The notes below the pieces were generated by a model that worked only from the letters and a program-made list of their open reading frames with translations, did not search any database and was not told where the DNA came from. The translations under genes were made by a program, and so were the position numbers. Below are positions 25,101-40,100 of a stretch of DNA of 64,000 nt, in pieces (within the stretch, counting starts at the first letter, position 1; each line of letters begins with the position of its first letter). The stretch comes from Pieris napi (Eukaryota; Arthropoda; Insecta; Lepidoptera; Pieridae): assembly GCF_905475465.1 (NCBI RefSeq), contig NC_062245.1, positions 5,456,001 through 5,520,000 on the forward strand. Reading direction: 5' to 3'.

Positions 25101-28100
25101 TGTCTGAAGCCGTAAGTTAGTAAACAATACATGCTACACACCATGTAAACTAACCTTTTGTCTTCCAAATATAAATGACCAACGGAAATAGATAAAGCTT
25201 AGAATTGTACCTTTTTTGTTGGTACATACGATTATTAATATTTCAGGTTAAATCTATATTGAACGGTAAAAGCATTATAGACATTGAAATACAGTGAATC
25301 ATGCGGCATGCATAGCGTGCGCTTACCTCGTGTACAGCGAAGGACAAATACTGCCAGCCGACTCTCGATCTTATTGCGTAGACATTATGACGAGTATTGC
25401 ATAAAATCAACATTTGTCAAAGGCTTAGTAGGTTTACTTGTTTTTTATTTGCGAAAACTTAGATTAAAAAAAGAAGAAACTAAAAATCCGGATCGAAGGA
25501 CCATTTAGAAAGTTGTTTAATTGATAACAGTTCTCGTCGTAATGTCATCGTCACCTGCATCCAGTGCCAAGTGCATACATACCATCACAACGTGGTGTTT
25601 AAACATGGACGAACACAACCATTCGCTGTCTATAACTAAATGCGATCTTATTACGAAGGACGTACGTAAATAAAAAAATATACTTCGTAAACAGATCGTA
25701 ACTAACAACTATTCTCGACATAAATAACCTTAGGTGTATTGAAATACACCTTGAAATTTTCATGTGACTATTTGTGGAGCCCTCGTCTCGCGTTCAGCGA
25801 AAGACAATCAAATTTTTAATATTAACAAATTCGATGCAATAGGTCACATGAAAATAACGTAACTACTTTAAAAACCACATGAATTTTATGTACTTGTGTT
25901 TTACTTGTTAAAAATAAATGTGTGTCACGGAATATGTACCCACATTAATTATGACTCCCAACTTCCCAAGCAAAATTACCTTTTTTATACAATATTAAAA
26001 TAAGCAATGATTTCGAAGGACCAAATTAATTTATTACTGAAATAATTAATTGTGAGTTTAGATTTCAGTCTTGTGAAAATGTATGAAACTGTGTTATCTC
26101 GTAAAGTTGTATGAGATAAAAAATATTTTGTTGTACTACAATATATTTTGTCTAAAGTGTATATTTAAAAATATAATTGGTATTGTATCGCGTTTGGGTC
26201 GGTCCCTAGTGAACTTAAACCGTGAATAAATATCTCAACATTTAACAAAATAATTGTAATTTTTGACACTGAGAAGTTCACGCCCTTAAAATAATCGACC
26301 GTTGGATGGACTTTATTCAAATGTTAAAAAAAAATTACTTGATACGTATTTATTTGTTCACGATTTTTTTGTATATTTAATAATTTAAAACATACCTCAG
26401 CTGGTGCTCGTAAAAGAGATCGCAACGTTTGGGCCAAATGAGGAAGTAGTTTGGCTCGTGATCCCGCATTAGTGCCTAGAGGTCCTTTGATTAGTTCTAA
26501 TAAGGCGTGAAGTCGCTGGTTGGATAATCGACCGAGTGGTAAAGCTTCTAGTGCCCAGACTGTATATTCACTGAAAATTAAACATATTATTAAAAACATT
26601 AAAACTTGTAACTTCTTTATCTTCTAATTTATAAAATTCTCGTGTCGCGGTGTTGGTGGTTAAACTCCTCCGAAACGGCTCGACCGATTCTCATGAAATT
26701 TTGTGTGCATATTGGGTACGTCTGAGAATCGGACAACATCTATTTTTCATCCCCCTAAATGTTAAGGGTAGTCCACCCCTAAATATTTTTTTTTATTTTT
26801 TTCTGTTTTTATTTTTTTATGATACAGAATTAAAAAATACATACAACCACTAACTTTCACCCCTCTACGATCAACCCCTATTTTTTTATTATAAATGATA
26901 TACATGGCAAAACGAAATACCGTATTTTATACCTGAGCTGTGTGTCCGGATATATCTTGATCATATGCGGTATGGCGTGCGGAAGGTACTTCAAAGCGGA
27001 CCCTTGACATGTCAACGCGTGATCGCCACAACGCATTAACCACACTAACGCTTGTAGGAGACTCTGTAATATTTATTATTAATTAACAACACATTTTCGA
27101 TACAGCATTCTCCTTTTAATGAAACTGTCCTCCCATAACACTACAATGGATGTTTTTCTGAATTCGTTTTTCGTAAAGAAAAAGCTCCACAAAAAAATCC
27201 TTGGTGATTTTTGATTATTAGGTCGTCAATGAAGAACTTTATAGCATCATTGACGACGCCGACATCGTCCAATTTATAAAATGCAACAGGCTCAATTGGT
27301 TGGGACATGTGCATCGAATGGCGGACGACAGAACGCAACGTATTTACTGATATCACAACCGGTGGCAAGAGAAAATCCGGAAGACCGAGGTTGCGTTGGT
27401 GGGATGGAGTTGGCGTGGACTTTGAAACTAGGTTAGGTAACTGGGTTCGAAGTTGGACACAAGAAGCACTAAATAGATTGCGATGGCAAAATATACTTGT
27501 GGTGGCTAAGGGTCACAAGCCCAAGCTTATGATGATTATTATACCTGTCGAGTTCGATACCTTTCACTGTGAAAATAAATATTCTTTGTTATATATAAAG
27601 GTAAAGTACAGTATAAACTCTTTATAACGTCCATCGTTATAATGGAAAACTCTATAATGTAAAAATTAAATGTATTTGTATTAACCCAATATCCATTACA
27701 TTACATTAATTCTTCCCTCCCTATAAGGAACAAAAACGCTCGGACCCTTGAAATTCGTTATAAAGAGTTTACACTGTATTTGCAAACTATCGTCTATCTC
27801 TTACAGACATTCATAAAAATATGAAATAGAGCACCATTAAAATAAACATATATACCTCAAGTTGTGGACAGTAGGGGTCATTGTCCCTACTTGAACTATT
27901 TGTGGCTCGCGATCCCATAGCAGCTCGCAACTGACGAGAACGTACGAGTACGCGTACGAGACTCTCCAAACACTTCATACATTGTAAAAGTCGCTTCGAC
28001 GCCACTTCCCCGTTTTCCGCTGATCGTATCGCCCAGACCATTATGGAAATTAATTTCCTGGGAAAAATGATTTTCATTTATATATAGTTCTTATAAGCAA

Positions 28101-31100
28101 TAGATGCAAATATATACTTTTAAAAGAGACATTCACTTTAAAAAAAGGCTTTAGGGTAATGAGAATATTTATTTTTAAATGATCAGTCTTGTTATAATGT
28201 AAGAGATCTCTGCAATATAAAGATTACAGCTGAATTAACAGATTCCATTAAATACTTGTTAATTTGATATTTTCTTTCTCTTTCTTTTATAATGACATAT
28301 TTATATAATATTTAATTTATTACTAAATGTATTTTTTATAAAATGTATCATTATTTTTAGTAACCAAATAACATGTACTTTTACTACGCAATATTTTTAA
28401 TTTTTAATATTACTTTAAATAAAAAGTTATTTATAAATATTTGAAACTTTAATATACACTTACTCATAAGCCAGGGCGTCGCAAAAACTCTCTTCAATAT
28501 AAACGTGTAGGACGGGCTGGAAGTGCTGGTACTTGTGGTCAGCTACTAGGGAGATCACAACCAACAAACAGTCAAGGACAAGCACTGCGTAACTTTGCTC
28601 TGAGAACGAACTGCTTTCTTCTTCCACCTAAAATAATAAATTAACAGCATATAAGGGGGCCTCATAGCCTAGCAGTCTTATTAGGTGGCAGCTAGGTGAG
28701 GGGTACCGGGTTCGATTCCCGGTTCGAGGGCAAGTTTTAATTTAATTTAAAATTTGTTCTCGGCCTTTGGGCGGTACCGGGCGAGTGCCTTAACCGTACA
28801 CGGAGGACACGGTCGAAGTTCTAAGGCAAGCACGAATTATAAAAAATCTTATACTTGACGCTGGCTAATGCACAAACCGTGCCAGAGCCATAAAAAAAAC
28901 AGCATATACAATCCGTGCAGTAGTAAAAATCTGGATGTACGAAATGCGTATAATAATACTTGATTACTCCTTTTAAACACACCACATTATCATTAATATT
29001 ACGCAAAGTGAAAAAATTTAATTCGGCTCTGAGGTGGTATTAGTTAACCAACAAGAACAAATACTGTTCTTGTGCATTTTTTACTCGTACTTAGCAAAAA
29101 TATTTATTTCTTAAAAAATTAAATAAAATCTTAATTACGCTTGTAAGAAAATAATTGTCTACCGGGCTTACCATGCACTAAAAAGTTTCGTTTCAGAGTT
29201 AATTTTTGGAGTTATACTTCTTTAGGCGCGGTATGAAAAATTGATGAGAGTGGAATTTTACGATGCGCTCGCACCGTTACACAAAATTAATAGAATGAAG
29301 TTGCCCACGAAAGATGCTACGGCATTGGACATAATTTAAAAACAACATTCGAATAATAATAGAATTTATGTTACACTTAATGTAAGAGAATAATAGTAAA
29401 TATTTATCTATTTAATTTTTCAAATGTAAACTCAACATTATTGACTATAATGACTCCTTTTCCAGTCTTTGATTATTTAATTTTAATTAATTATTTGCAT
29501 GCAATCAAAAACTATTTTTAATAACGCCAAAGAATTATAACTTCTTACGTGCGTACATAAGTACACGCACTCTTTTTTTTAACACTTAATAAATTAAGGA
29601 ACAAAACAATAACCAAAATACATTATTCTAAAATTATTGACTACACATACCTGAGTTAGTATAGAGAAGAGAGCATCCAAAATGTCCTGAAGAAATTTAA
29701 CTAATTCATCATTTGGTACTCGCAGTAGCTTCGTAAGTGCTGTACGTAATGTGCCTTCTGCGTGATGGGTACTCCATTTAAGCACGCCAAGGATTTCCTC
29801 TAAAATGTGTTCATAAAATCATTGTATCATAACCATAATTCAGCCATTACTAAAAAAGATTAATATTTTTTTCTTTTCAGTTTTGATATCCTTTCATGTG
29901 TTATAATAGCCCAAAGTTCACATTTTAGATAACGAAACTTAGTCGAAATATACTAAGGCATATTTTTTAACATTCGTAACATCCGATTCAAATAGCTCCC
30001 ACGAATATAAAAACTGTTAGGGATATTATACGTTTGGACCATACAATGGTACAATACGTACGTTGCGCATAATATTTTGTTTAAAGTTTACTATTGCTTA
30101 ATATATCATATATTATCGTAGAATTCTGACATTTCATAAGTGTTGCTACTAAAAAAGTTCTCCACCGAAAAAGGCACTGCTAAAATGCTACGTATTGTTG
30201 ATTTACCTACAAAAAGGTAAATCTAAATATTAATTTAACTACTCAAGTGACCTAATACAAAAATACCAAATATTTCAATATCACGAACAATATATTAATT
30301 AACTTTAATTACTTTATTTTATTCTTTAGCTCGAATCACTGGCTACTAATTCCAGGTTTAGTTAACTTTTTTAATAAAATAAAATAAGTTATCTTAACTT
30401 GTGCGTTTTTTACTGTTTGTGATGAAAAGGGACGTAATTGTCATTCACCGTTACACCACTTTTAATGTGGAGCACCGCACTTATGGCTACATTCACTAAC
30501 AAATAAAATGTTGTATAGACTTAGACGTTCAAACTCGTATTGAAATTGAAAAATGTGCCCGGCCAAAAAGGTTTGCCATCTCTGACATGTCAAAAAATGA
30601 TAGCTGTCAGAATTCTAAATCAGAGTATAAGGTATTTAACTTTGATGTCTGAAGGGCTAAGCAGTACAAATTTTAAATTTCTTATAGCCATCTTGTTTAT
30701 GTCTAAAGAATACAAACATTCCCGTCCCGAAGGACCAAAAACGTTTTATGAAGAACAAAACTCCAAAATATACATACCTCTCTGAGTGAGCTTGGTCGAG
30801 CATAATTTAGTGGCCACAGTTAATGTATCCCTATGAACCAGTGATAATGGACCCCTAGTCAGTCCTCGGTCAGAGCCAGCGGGGAGCTCATCACGTCTGG
30901 ACGGCAAACCAAGACAGGCAGCCGCTGCTTCTGTTTCCACATCACTTGTTTGTGATCGCTTATGGTCGATCTGTAATAATAAGTTTTTAAGTATAAACAA
31001 TCATATTCAATTATAACATACAAAAAACAGTATATTAAAAAATCTTTGTTTTAAACAAAATTTAATAACCATAAAATAAATAAAATTAAAATGATAGGGG

Positions 31101-34100
31101 GCCAAACGATTTATCGCAACCAATGGACACCTATTTTGTGGGTCGGGCTTTTTTGGGTGCCGGCCTTTGACGGAGGAATTCTCTCTTTATCAAGCAATTG
31201 GAGGAATCCGTATTCAACGATGAGCGATTCGAATCGTCGACGACCAGTAAAGTGACTGGCCCTTGGCGTTGCGTAGAGATGTGGAGTCTCTCTGTATCTT
31301 CTACCGGATTTACCATGGGAAGTTTTCAGAGGAGTTGTTCGGTCTAATACATGCAGCTGAGTTTCATTATTGAAAGTCAAGGCAGAATACAAAATACCAT
31401 CCGTATCACCTCGACGGCCGAAGTTCCACAACTGAGCGTTTTCTAAGGCAGTTTTTGCCGTGCACCACCACTATGTGGAAACAGCTGCCCACTGAAGTAT
31501 TTCCGAACCAATTCGACTTAGGGTCCTTCAAGAAAAGAGCGTACCATTTCTAAACGGGCCGGCAACGCACTTGCGAGCCTTCTGGCAATGTGAGTTTCCA
31601 TGTATCACTATACATCAGATGAGCCTCCTGCCTGTTTGCCTTTTATTACAAAAACTAGCGACCCGCCCCGGCTTCGCACGGATGCAATGCTGATACTAAA
31701 TTCAAAGTGCTATAGAGTATAGGGAGAACCGCGGCCTCCGACGCGCTGCGTCCCGCAATTATTAAATTTGTAATATCATCGAAAATATTCATTCAAATCA
31801 TATGCTGTAAAGGGCCATATAAATCCATATTAAATCAACAATTTATTTAAGGTATTTAATTGGATAAGGATTTATGCTGTATTGGTTAAAATCGCTTCGA
31901 AAATTAGCCATTATTTGTCGTAAAAAGTAAATGACAAAAAAAAGTTATTGTGGGTTATCCATAAGAGATAGACATAAACCATCACGGACTTTTCTGTAGA
32001 CCTTTTCAATGTGTACAATACTTAGTACATTATTTTGATAAAACTCGAAGGGTTCACTTGCAATTGGCCTGCGTTTGCAATTTAAGCGGAAAAAATGTAA
32101 TTATTTACGACATCACATTAGAAACCTCAAAAATAACAGTACTTCTCCACTATTTAATGGGTGTTATAATACATATAAACCTTCCTCTTAAATTACTCTA
32201 TCTATTTAAAAAAACCGCATCAAAATCCGTTGCGTAGTTTCAAAGATTTAAGCATACAAAGGGACATAGGGACAGAGAAAGCGACTTTGTTTTATACTAT
32301 GTAGTGAAGAAGTATCTCCCAGGGAAAACCTCCACCGAGAATCGATTCCACAGTTCGCTAGTCAGTTATCTCTATCTATTGCCTCTTAACCAACTGAACT
32401 TAAATATCAATATTTTGGATACTTTCGAACAAATAACATTTAGAGATGAATTTGAGTTTTTTTTTAATACAATAATTAAGTTAATTGCAGATCGCTTTAT
32501 GACACAAGATAAAGTAAATTAATTCGCCTCGTTTGAATCTGAAAAACTAATATTTATTTAAATAATATACCTTATAAACAGCAAGATGGTGTTGAGTATC
32601 TGATGTGGTAGTGCCCTCCTTCTGCATAAGTCGTAAATAGGCTAACGCGAAATGTCTTTCACTGCGATCTTTGGCCTCATTTGAACTTCGATGCCGACAC
32701 AGGAACACTATGTGAGCCTCCTTGAACTCCTCAATATTAAGGCACACCTAAGAAAATAGTAAATTGTAAAATCATTTATAATAATAATAATAATAAATCG
32801 TTTATTTGCCAAGATAGTGGTACAAAATCCGCACAATCAGCCAACATATAAATAGGCATGCAAATGTCATATTATAATTTTTTTACAATGTCATATAATA
32901 AGAAAATTAACATAATGTCATAATAAGAAGTTAAGTCATTTATAATTTTTAAGTTCTTGAATTACAAAGACTTATGTATGGATATTTCCTCATTAGTCAT
33001 ATAATAACAATACAATATTATGGTTAGAAAATGATTAAAAAAATATATAATGTCTGTTAAGAAAGTTCAATTTTAATAAATATATAATCAACAATTTTAC
33101 CGAATTCGCTTTTAATAAGAACCAATACTGAACGATTAAATAAAATTCTGTCATATCTGAATAAAAGTGTCACAATGTTAGTTACCATACTCCTCCGAAA
33201 CGGCTTGACCGATTTTTATCAAATTTTATATGCATATTCAGTAGGTCTGAGAATCGGCTACTATCTATCTTTCAACCCCCTAAGTGATAAGGGGTGTCCA
33301 GTGTCCACCCCAATTTTTTTTTTATTCTTTAGATTTTTTTTTTGTTTTTATTTTTTTATGATACAGCAGCATACAAAAATACATAAAACCACTAATTTTC
33401 ACCCCTCTACGATCAACCCCTATTATTTATTATTGTAGATGGCTATTTTTATTGAACTAAAAAATATTTCCTAGAAATAATATACATGGCAAAACAACGT
33501 TTGCCGGGTCAGCTAGTCATCTATAAAATTTTACTGACCAGTTTTTTTTATGAAATATACACATATCTTCACTTTTTATGAGACGTTTTTAAAGTACTTC
33601 TATAAGCTATCACCGCATGTAATTTAAATATACCACAGATTTTTGGATGCATAGATAATATACCTTAAATACTTCTTGCCACCGGGGTCTGTCTTCGTGG
33701 TAATAAACAATAGAAGTAAACTCGTTGACTAGCGCCACACCAGCGCCGATTGATATGACACCCTAAAAACAATTTAAGGCTCTTAAAATTATAACTCTAT
33801 AACATATTACAAACTCCAAAGACTTTTATTCCTAGGTTTTAGTTACAGCATTATTAATGGGACAAGGTTATTACTCTATACGTCTTTTATAATCTCTCTG
33901 TATTAAATTATAATTTAGAACCTATATTCATCCATCCTTTTTTTTTTCGTGGGGAAATGCGATACGCATAACCTCTCCCGGCACGTTCGACCTGGTGGGG
34001 AAGGGTTATGTGGGACTCTCTGTTGTGCATACCCACTAAAACCGAACGGCGCCACCAGCAATCGCACGGTAACAGCGTAGCCTTGTCCGCATCCAGCCAC

Positions 34101-37100
34101 GCGATCAGCCGTGAATATTACGGTCCTCTACGGCCACGAATGATGTGGAATGAACCTTGGCACAGCAAGGGCCTTTTACATCGGCCAATGTTTTTTTTTT
34201 TTTTAAAGACAATTCACACCAATTGACCTAGTCCCATGCTAAGCAGGTGAAGCTTGTGTTATGGGTACTAGGCAACGGATATACATACATATTATAGATA
34301 GATATACATATAAATACATATTTAAACACCCAAGACCTAAGAACAACACCAAATGCTCATCACATCGATGTTCGCCTCAGCCGGGGATCGAACCCGGGAC
34401 CCATGGATTCGCAGTCAGGGGTACTAAGCACTAGACCAATGAGTCGTCAATTCACCCTGTTTTATAAAGCTAAAGGAGGCCGGGTACAATGCTATCTCAA
34501 CCAATTAAAGATCACCATAAAACTGTCAACTATTTACAAACGGGTGCTTAGCTACTTTGGCAATGTTGCCAAGAGATAATCTCGACAAACTGGTGAAGAA
34601 TAACATGAATAATGAGAAGGACGGACGGAGCTATCAAAAATTAATACAATTAAAAAGAAAGTGATAAATTAGAGGCATGTCACGGTATTGGAATTAATAT
34701 AATGTATCTTGTTTTTTTTTTTTTGGAAAAATTTGAGAGATAGTAAAAGTCCCTAGACACAATGGCAGGGGAGTAGAGTATTATCAATAAAAAAAAAACA
34801 AAAAACATGTCATGGTTCACTTCTAACATATAACCATTCATTTTGCTAGTTCACACCGTATACACACCGGAATAATCTGTCCATTTTTATCCACAACTCT
34901 TGCAACCAGCTCTATATTTCTCTCAGAAGACTTCCCCCCGCCCCGGGAAAAGGAACCACCGCATAAAGTCACGTAGAGGTCATTCCTGGCGTCCCCCGGA
35001 AGAATCACCTCAGGAAAACCCATTTTACGAGCAAAAGCGCTGTTTCCGACCACTATATGTGGGTTTTCTTGGCGTATCTGAAAATTTATACGTTAATTTC
35101 GAGGTCCAAAGATACATAGAATTTTTTTTTCATGACTTTTTTTTATATAACAAAAAATACATACACTACTAAAGCAATACAATATTTTGTTTTATGTAAC
35201 AGTAGGAAAATGGGCAGGAGGCTCATCTGATGTTAAGTGATACCGCCGCCCATGGATCACATTGCCAGAGGGCTCGCGAGTGAGTCGCCGGCCTGAACTT
35301 GAGCTTTATGTCACCTACACTACTTTATCTAAAGCAATGGTAGTACCATTAACGTAAACATAGCATTTGAACCCTAAGTCTACAGAAAAAATATTAAGTG
35401 AGCAATAGTTCTGCAATACTGTTTAGTTCTGCAATACTGTTTAGTTCTGCAATACTGTTTAGTTCTGCAATACTGTCTAGTTCTGCAATACCGTTTAGTT
35501 CTGCAATACTGTTTAGTTCTGCAATACTGTTTAGTTCTGCAATACTGTTTAGTTCTACAATACTGTTTAGTTCTGCAATACTGTTTAGTTCTGCAATACT
35601 GTTTAGTTCTGCAATACTGTTTAGTTTGAAAACCCTAACTTTTGGCATACCAAGGGCGCTGGAAAGTTATTTTAAAACAATTTAATAATTTTTCAAATTA
35701 CAGAATTTTCTGAGTATATTTAAATAAGTCTTTCAAATTTAGTATGAGAGGCAAATACAATACATACTTGTTTTAAATCCCCCTCAAATATCTGAAGGTA
35801 AACCCATAACCCTTGCGCATGCTTCTGTTCTTTGTAATCTCTATTCGATATGACTTTCTTGAGAAGAGAGTCCATGTTGTCTTTCTCACACCTGGAAGAA
35901 TTTTGATATAGAAACATACACAGCTAGTGATTGGGAATCTTTTAGAATGGGTAAAAAAATCGACGCTTAAAAAAGTCCAAGAAACAACTTAAAAAAATAT
36001 CACAAAAATTATCATCATTATTATCATTTATAAAAATACTAGCTGACCTGGCAAACGTTGATTTGCCATGTATATTATTTTTAGGACAATTTTTTTAGTT
36101 CAATAAAAATAGTTATCTACAATAATAAAAAATAGGGGTTATATGGATTTTTGTATGCTGTGTCATAAAAAAATAAAAACAAAAAAAATCTAAATAATGA
36201 AAACATTTTTTTTGGGGTGGAACCCCTTATCACATAGGAGGTTGAAAGATAGATAGTAGCCGATTCTCAGACCTACTGAATATTCAGTATCGTATATAAA
36301 GTTTGATAAAAATCGGTCAAGCCGTTTCGGAGGAGTATGGTAACTAACATTGTGACACGAGAATTTTATATATAAGATTAATTAAATCTATAACTAAAAT
36401 AAATATAGACATACGGATAAAATGGCAGCTGTATTTCCTTATCCACTTGTTGATGGGCCAAGTACATCGTGACGTCAGCGAGAGCAACGCCAAACGGACG
36501 ACGCATGGTGCCAACACTAGTCAACGGTGCACCTGTGATTGTGCTGCGTCTGGGCACACACGAGATTCGATCGAAACTGAGATAAATAGATAGACATAGA
36601 TATATAGAAAAGATAGAAGAAGAGATAGAAGTAGATATAGAAAATTATAAAGATAGAAAAAGGTAAGAAAATTAGGAATAGATAGTAGGATATCCAATAT
36701 TTCAGAGGTATATATACAATTTCAAAAAAAATTTAAAAGAGATGAAATTATTTTTTTAATATGTTTTATTAACATATTGCCCCAACATTAAACATAGAAG
36801 AATAACTTTAGCGGTATGAAGAACAAAATTATTATAATAACAATTATTAAGTAATTTAATTACTTTAAGCTTTGAATCTAAGTTTTAACACAGTTTGCAG
36901 ATCATATATCTTTATATATATATAATGAAAATGGTCTTCGTTTGAGGCTCAATCACGCCTAAACCACTGATCGTATCGACATGAAACTACCACCATTCGA
37001 TGCGAAATTTTTCCTAGATGGTTTATGGCTATTATTTATTAATTTCCATTTATTTCTGTTTTACTTTTATGAAAATTTATCCATACGGACTTCACCGCGG

Positions 37101-40100
37101 AAACATTCGGGGAGGCTTCCTAGAACCTCTAAACGTCAACATCTGTTAAAAACTCGATTTTCGAAATATTTCAATTTTCTTAGCGGGAAGTTAAAAAGAA
37201 GAATAATAAAAATATGAAAAAAAATAAAATAATGAAACATAAAATTTATTTTAATTCGTCCAGCAAAGCGGGCGCGAAACGGCTAGTCATACATATAGTT
37301 AATTAAATTTGGGTAATTATATTTACCTGTGATCGACATTCTGTGCCTCCATAGATCCTATTCTCACAACGTGACAGACGAGGAAAATCTTCTCTTTCTT
37401 TATATCACTTCCAAGTTCCTGAAAATAGCTAAATACATATATACATATACAAAAATACTATACAATAGTTATAATACAGAGTACAATATAATACTGGAAA
37501 CTTGAAAAAAAACTTAAATAAACGTAAATGTTATTTGACCACTCTTTTATACATTGTTGAAATGTATTTATTTACTTATCGTCGTTGCAAGAAATACAGC
37601 ACAATCAAAATAGTTAAAAAAAAGGAGGGCAAATGGCGGCCTAATCGCTTTCGAGTGATCTCTTAAAGGCAACCACTGTGAGGAAGGAAAACAATTAAAT
37701 TAAATAAGGTGGGTGCAAGAAGTGCAAAAATCGCATGCAACGAAACAAAAAAGTTAAAACATATGTAGACAACGAAAAGGAACTTTAAAAAAAAGAAAAG
37801 GACACATGAATCACGATAATTTCAGTAGTTAGTATAAGAGATACGGATACGATATGGACAGGATATGCTTGTATAGTAGATATTTAAAGAAATATATGTA
37901 GTAAAATAAATTATTTTCTAAATATATATCTGTAATATTTAGTGATCAGAGCAGTGTTGGCCTAGTGGCTTCAGCGTGCGACTCTCATAGCTGAGGTCGT
38001 AGGTTCGATCTGTGCACCAATGGACTTTCTTTCTATGTGCGCATTTAACATTAGCTCGAACGGTGATGGAAAACATCGTGAGGAAACCGACATATCTTAG
38101 ACCCAAAAAGTCGTCGGCGTGTGTCAGGCACTGGAGGCTGATCACCTACTTGCCTATTAGATTTAAAAATGATCATGAAACAGATTCAAATCTGAGGCCA
38201 AGACCTTAAGAGGTTGTTGCCAATGATTTATTACACTCTTTATATTAGCTTCACCTTTATGTATGTATGTATGTATGCGTGTATGTATGTATGCATGTGT
38301 GTATGTATGTATGTAACCGACTCCTTAGGTCTCGATTTTGACTCACTTTTAACGGACATATTTAATTCAAACTTTGCGCACCTGTCAAAGATCGATGACA
38401 ATGCAATCAATAATCCAAAAAAAAATGAAAAAAATATAAAAAATTTAACTAAAAAATAAATAATAGTTTAAAAAAACTAGAACACACGCTTTTAAAGCAC
38501 AACAAACTAAAAAGTGAAAAATAATTCTTAATTTAGGCTGAAAATGGTAATGAACAAAAAATACTGGTATTATTGTGAAAAAGCGTGGGACGCTCTGTGT
38601 CATATTTTTCGTCGCAACCGATAGACGAAAAATAGCAGAGCAGATATTATTTATTTTAATATTTGGTGATCAATCTCAGTTAATATGCTTTAAATTACAT
38701 ATTTAATTCTGGGAACTTTAGCTAACAGGGAGCAGCATACCTCTCTTCTAAACAGAAGAGTTCTTATTTGCTTTTCAGTAATAAAAATATGATTATAAGC
38801 ATGTACAAATATAATTTAAATATAATATTATTAGTAAACACAAAAGATTAGAACGTGTAGGTTCTTTACACTTTTAAAATTTACTGAGGGTAGGTTAGTA
38901 ACACGTCCGTTCCGCACGAAGTCTCGGAATAAAAGCGAGTCAACGCCGGTATTGCTTCGCGTTATATAGGTTTCTGCTACAAGATGGCGTTAGTCCGCTA
39001 ACAATATTGTACTCACGGTAAACACGAGAGGTTGTGCGGTAAACAAATCAACGACGAGATTTTGTGGAGGCCACCTTAATAGAACACTCTCAGTCAATTT
39101 CGCGCCACTTGAGTCGTGTAACGCGAGCGAAAGTTCCGCTACGTCACTCATACGGCAGACGAAGTTTTTTACGTTCACCACTATTGAGTACGTACGCGCG
39201 ATCGGGTTTTGGCTCGTTGGACGACTCGAAGGGGTCGTTTCCTGAAAAATAATTTATATATTCCTTGAGTTACTGTCAAAAAGGGTGCGTGTACTTATGT
39301 ACGCGCGTAAGAAGTTATACTTTTTTGGCATTATTAAAAATAGTTTTTGATTGCATGCAAATAATTAATTACAATTAAATAATCAAAGACTGGAAAAGGA
39401 GTCATTATAGTCAATAAAGTTCAGTTTACATTTGAAAAATTAAATAAATAGATTTTTATTATTATTCTTTTACATTAAGTGTAACATAAATTCTATTATT
39501 ATTCGAATGTTGTTTTGACGTGATAACGTCTTTAAAATCGTTTTAGTCGGGTGACATGTTCAGAAAGTTGTGTCACACCTAGGGCATCGAGCCCGGGTTT
39601 ACCCGGACCGAAAAAACCCGGGTTTTCCCGGTTCTGAGGATTACAAAAAAACCCGGGTTTAATTTTCAAAACTCGGGTTTTTCGGGTTTTTTTTAATACT
39701 TTTGTTATTGCTATTTATTAAGTTTAAGCCACTTCGAATGCAATAATAAGTAAATGGAATAAAAAGACGCTTTGATAAATTATTATTTATTACGTAAAAA
39801 GTAGCTTCGTTGCTACGTTCCTACCAATAAAACAAGCCTTGCAAGTTAAATTCGCGTTCCGCGCGTCCATCTCAAGACATGGATAGAGTGAAGTGTGAAG
39901 CAGTGAAGAGGGGAGGGTGTAGCGAAGCTCGTCGCGCGTTGTGCGGGGTGTTGCCGGTGATGATTTTTTTTTATTAAAAGCTTTAATTGATTTAAAAACA
40001 GGTATTGTATTTACTGATGACGACTGGAGAAATAAAGATGAGATCCAAAAAATATTGGATGTTATTAAAACTGTCGTCGAGGCGCTATGTCGACGCGATG

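Larger units (their letters stand above)
21612..26395 (-). other. mbc intron 18, 4.8 kb
   Basis: Holds a CpG-rich island (22190-22400), a foldback element, a MITE, a dispersed repeat (24090-24505) and a strong minus-strand splice-donor-like site at 25327 (CGAG|GTAAGC). The remainder is plain AT-rich sequence. Confidence 0.75.

Noticed and set aside
27307..27627. Host gene containing GRPRLRWWDGVGVDF
   Set aside because: This is the common C-terminal piece of an RTE-like LINE, with no intact upstream domain.
34868..35077. DOCK3/4 (sponge) identity based on the RGGGK loop in DHR-1
   Set aside because: The neighbouring exons (RHRSSNEAKDRSE, KHAQGLWV, LPSRRDEL, FASRWIERTE) fit DOCK1/mbc better than DOCK3/4.
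35394..35685. Repetitive proteins on both strands at the 18-bp array
   Set aside because: Period of six codons keeps all frames open; no splice or start context.
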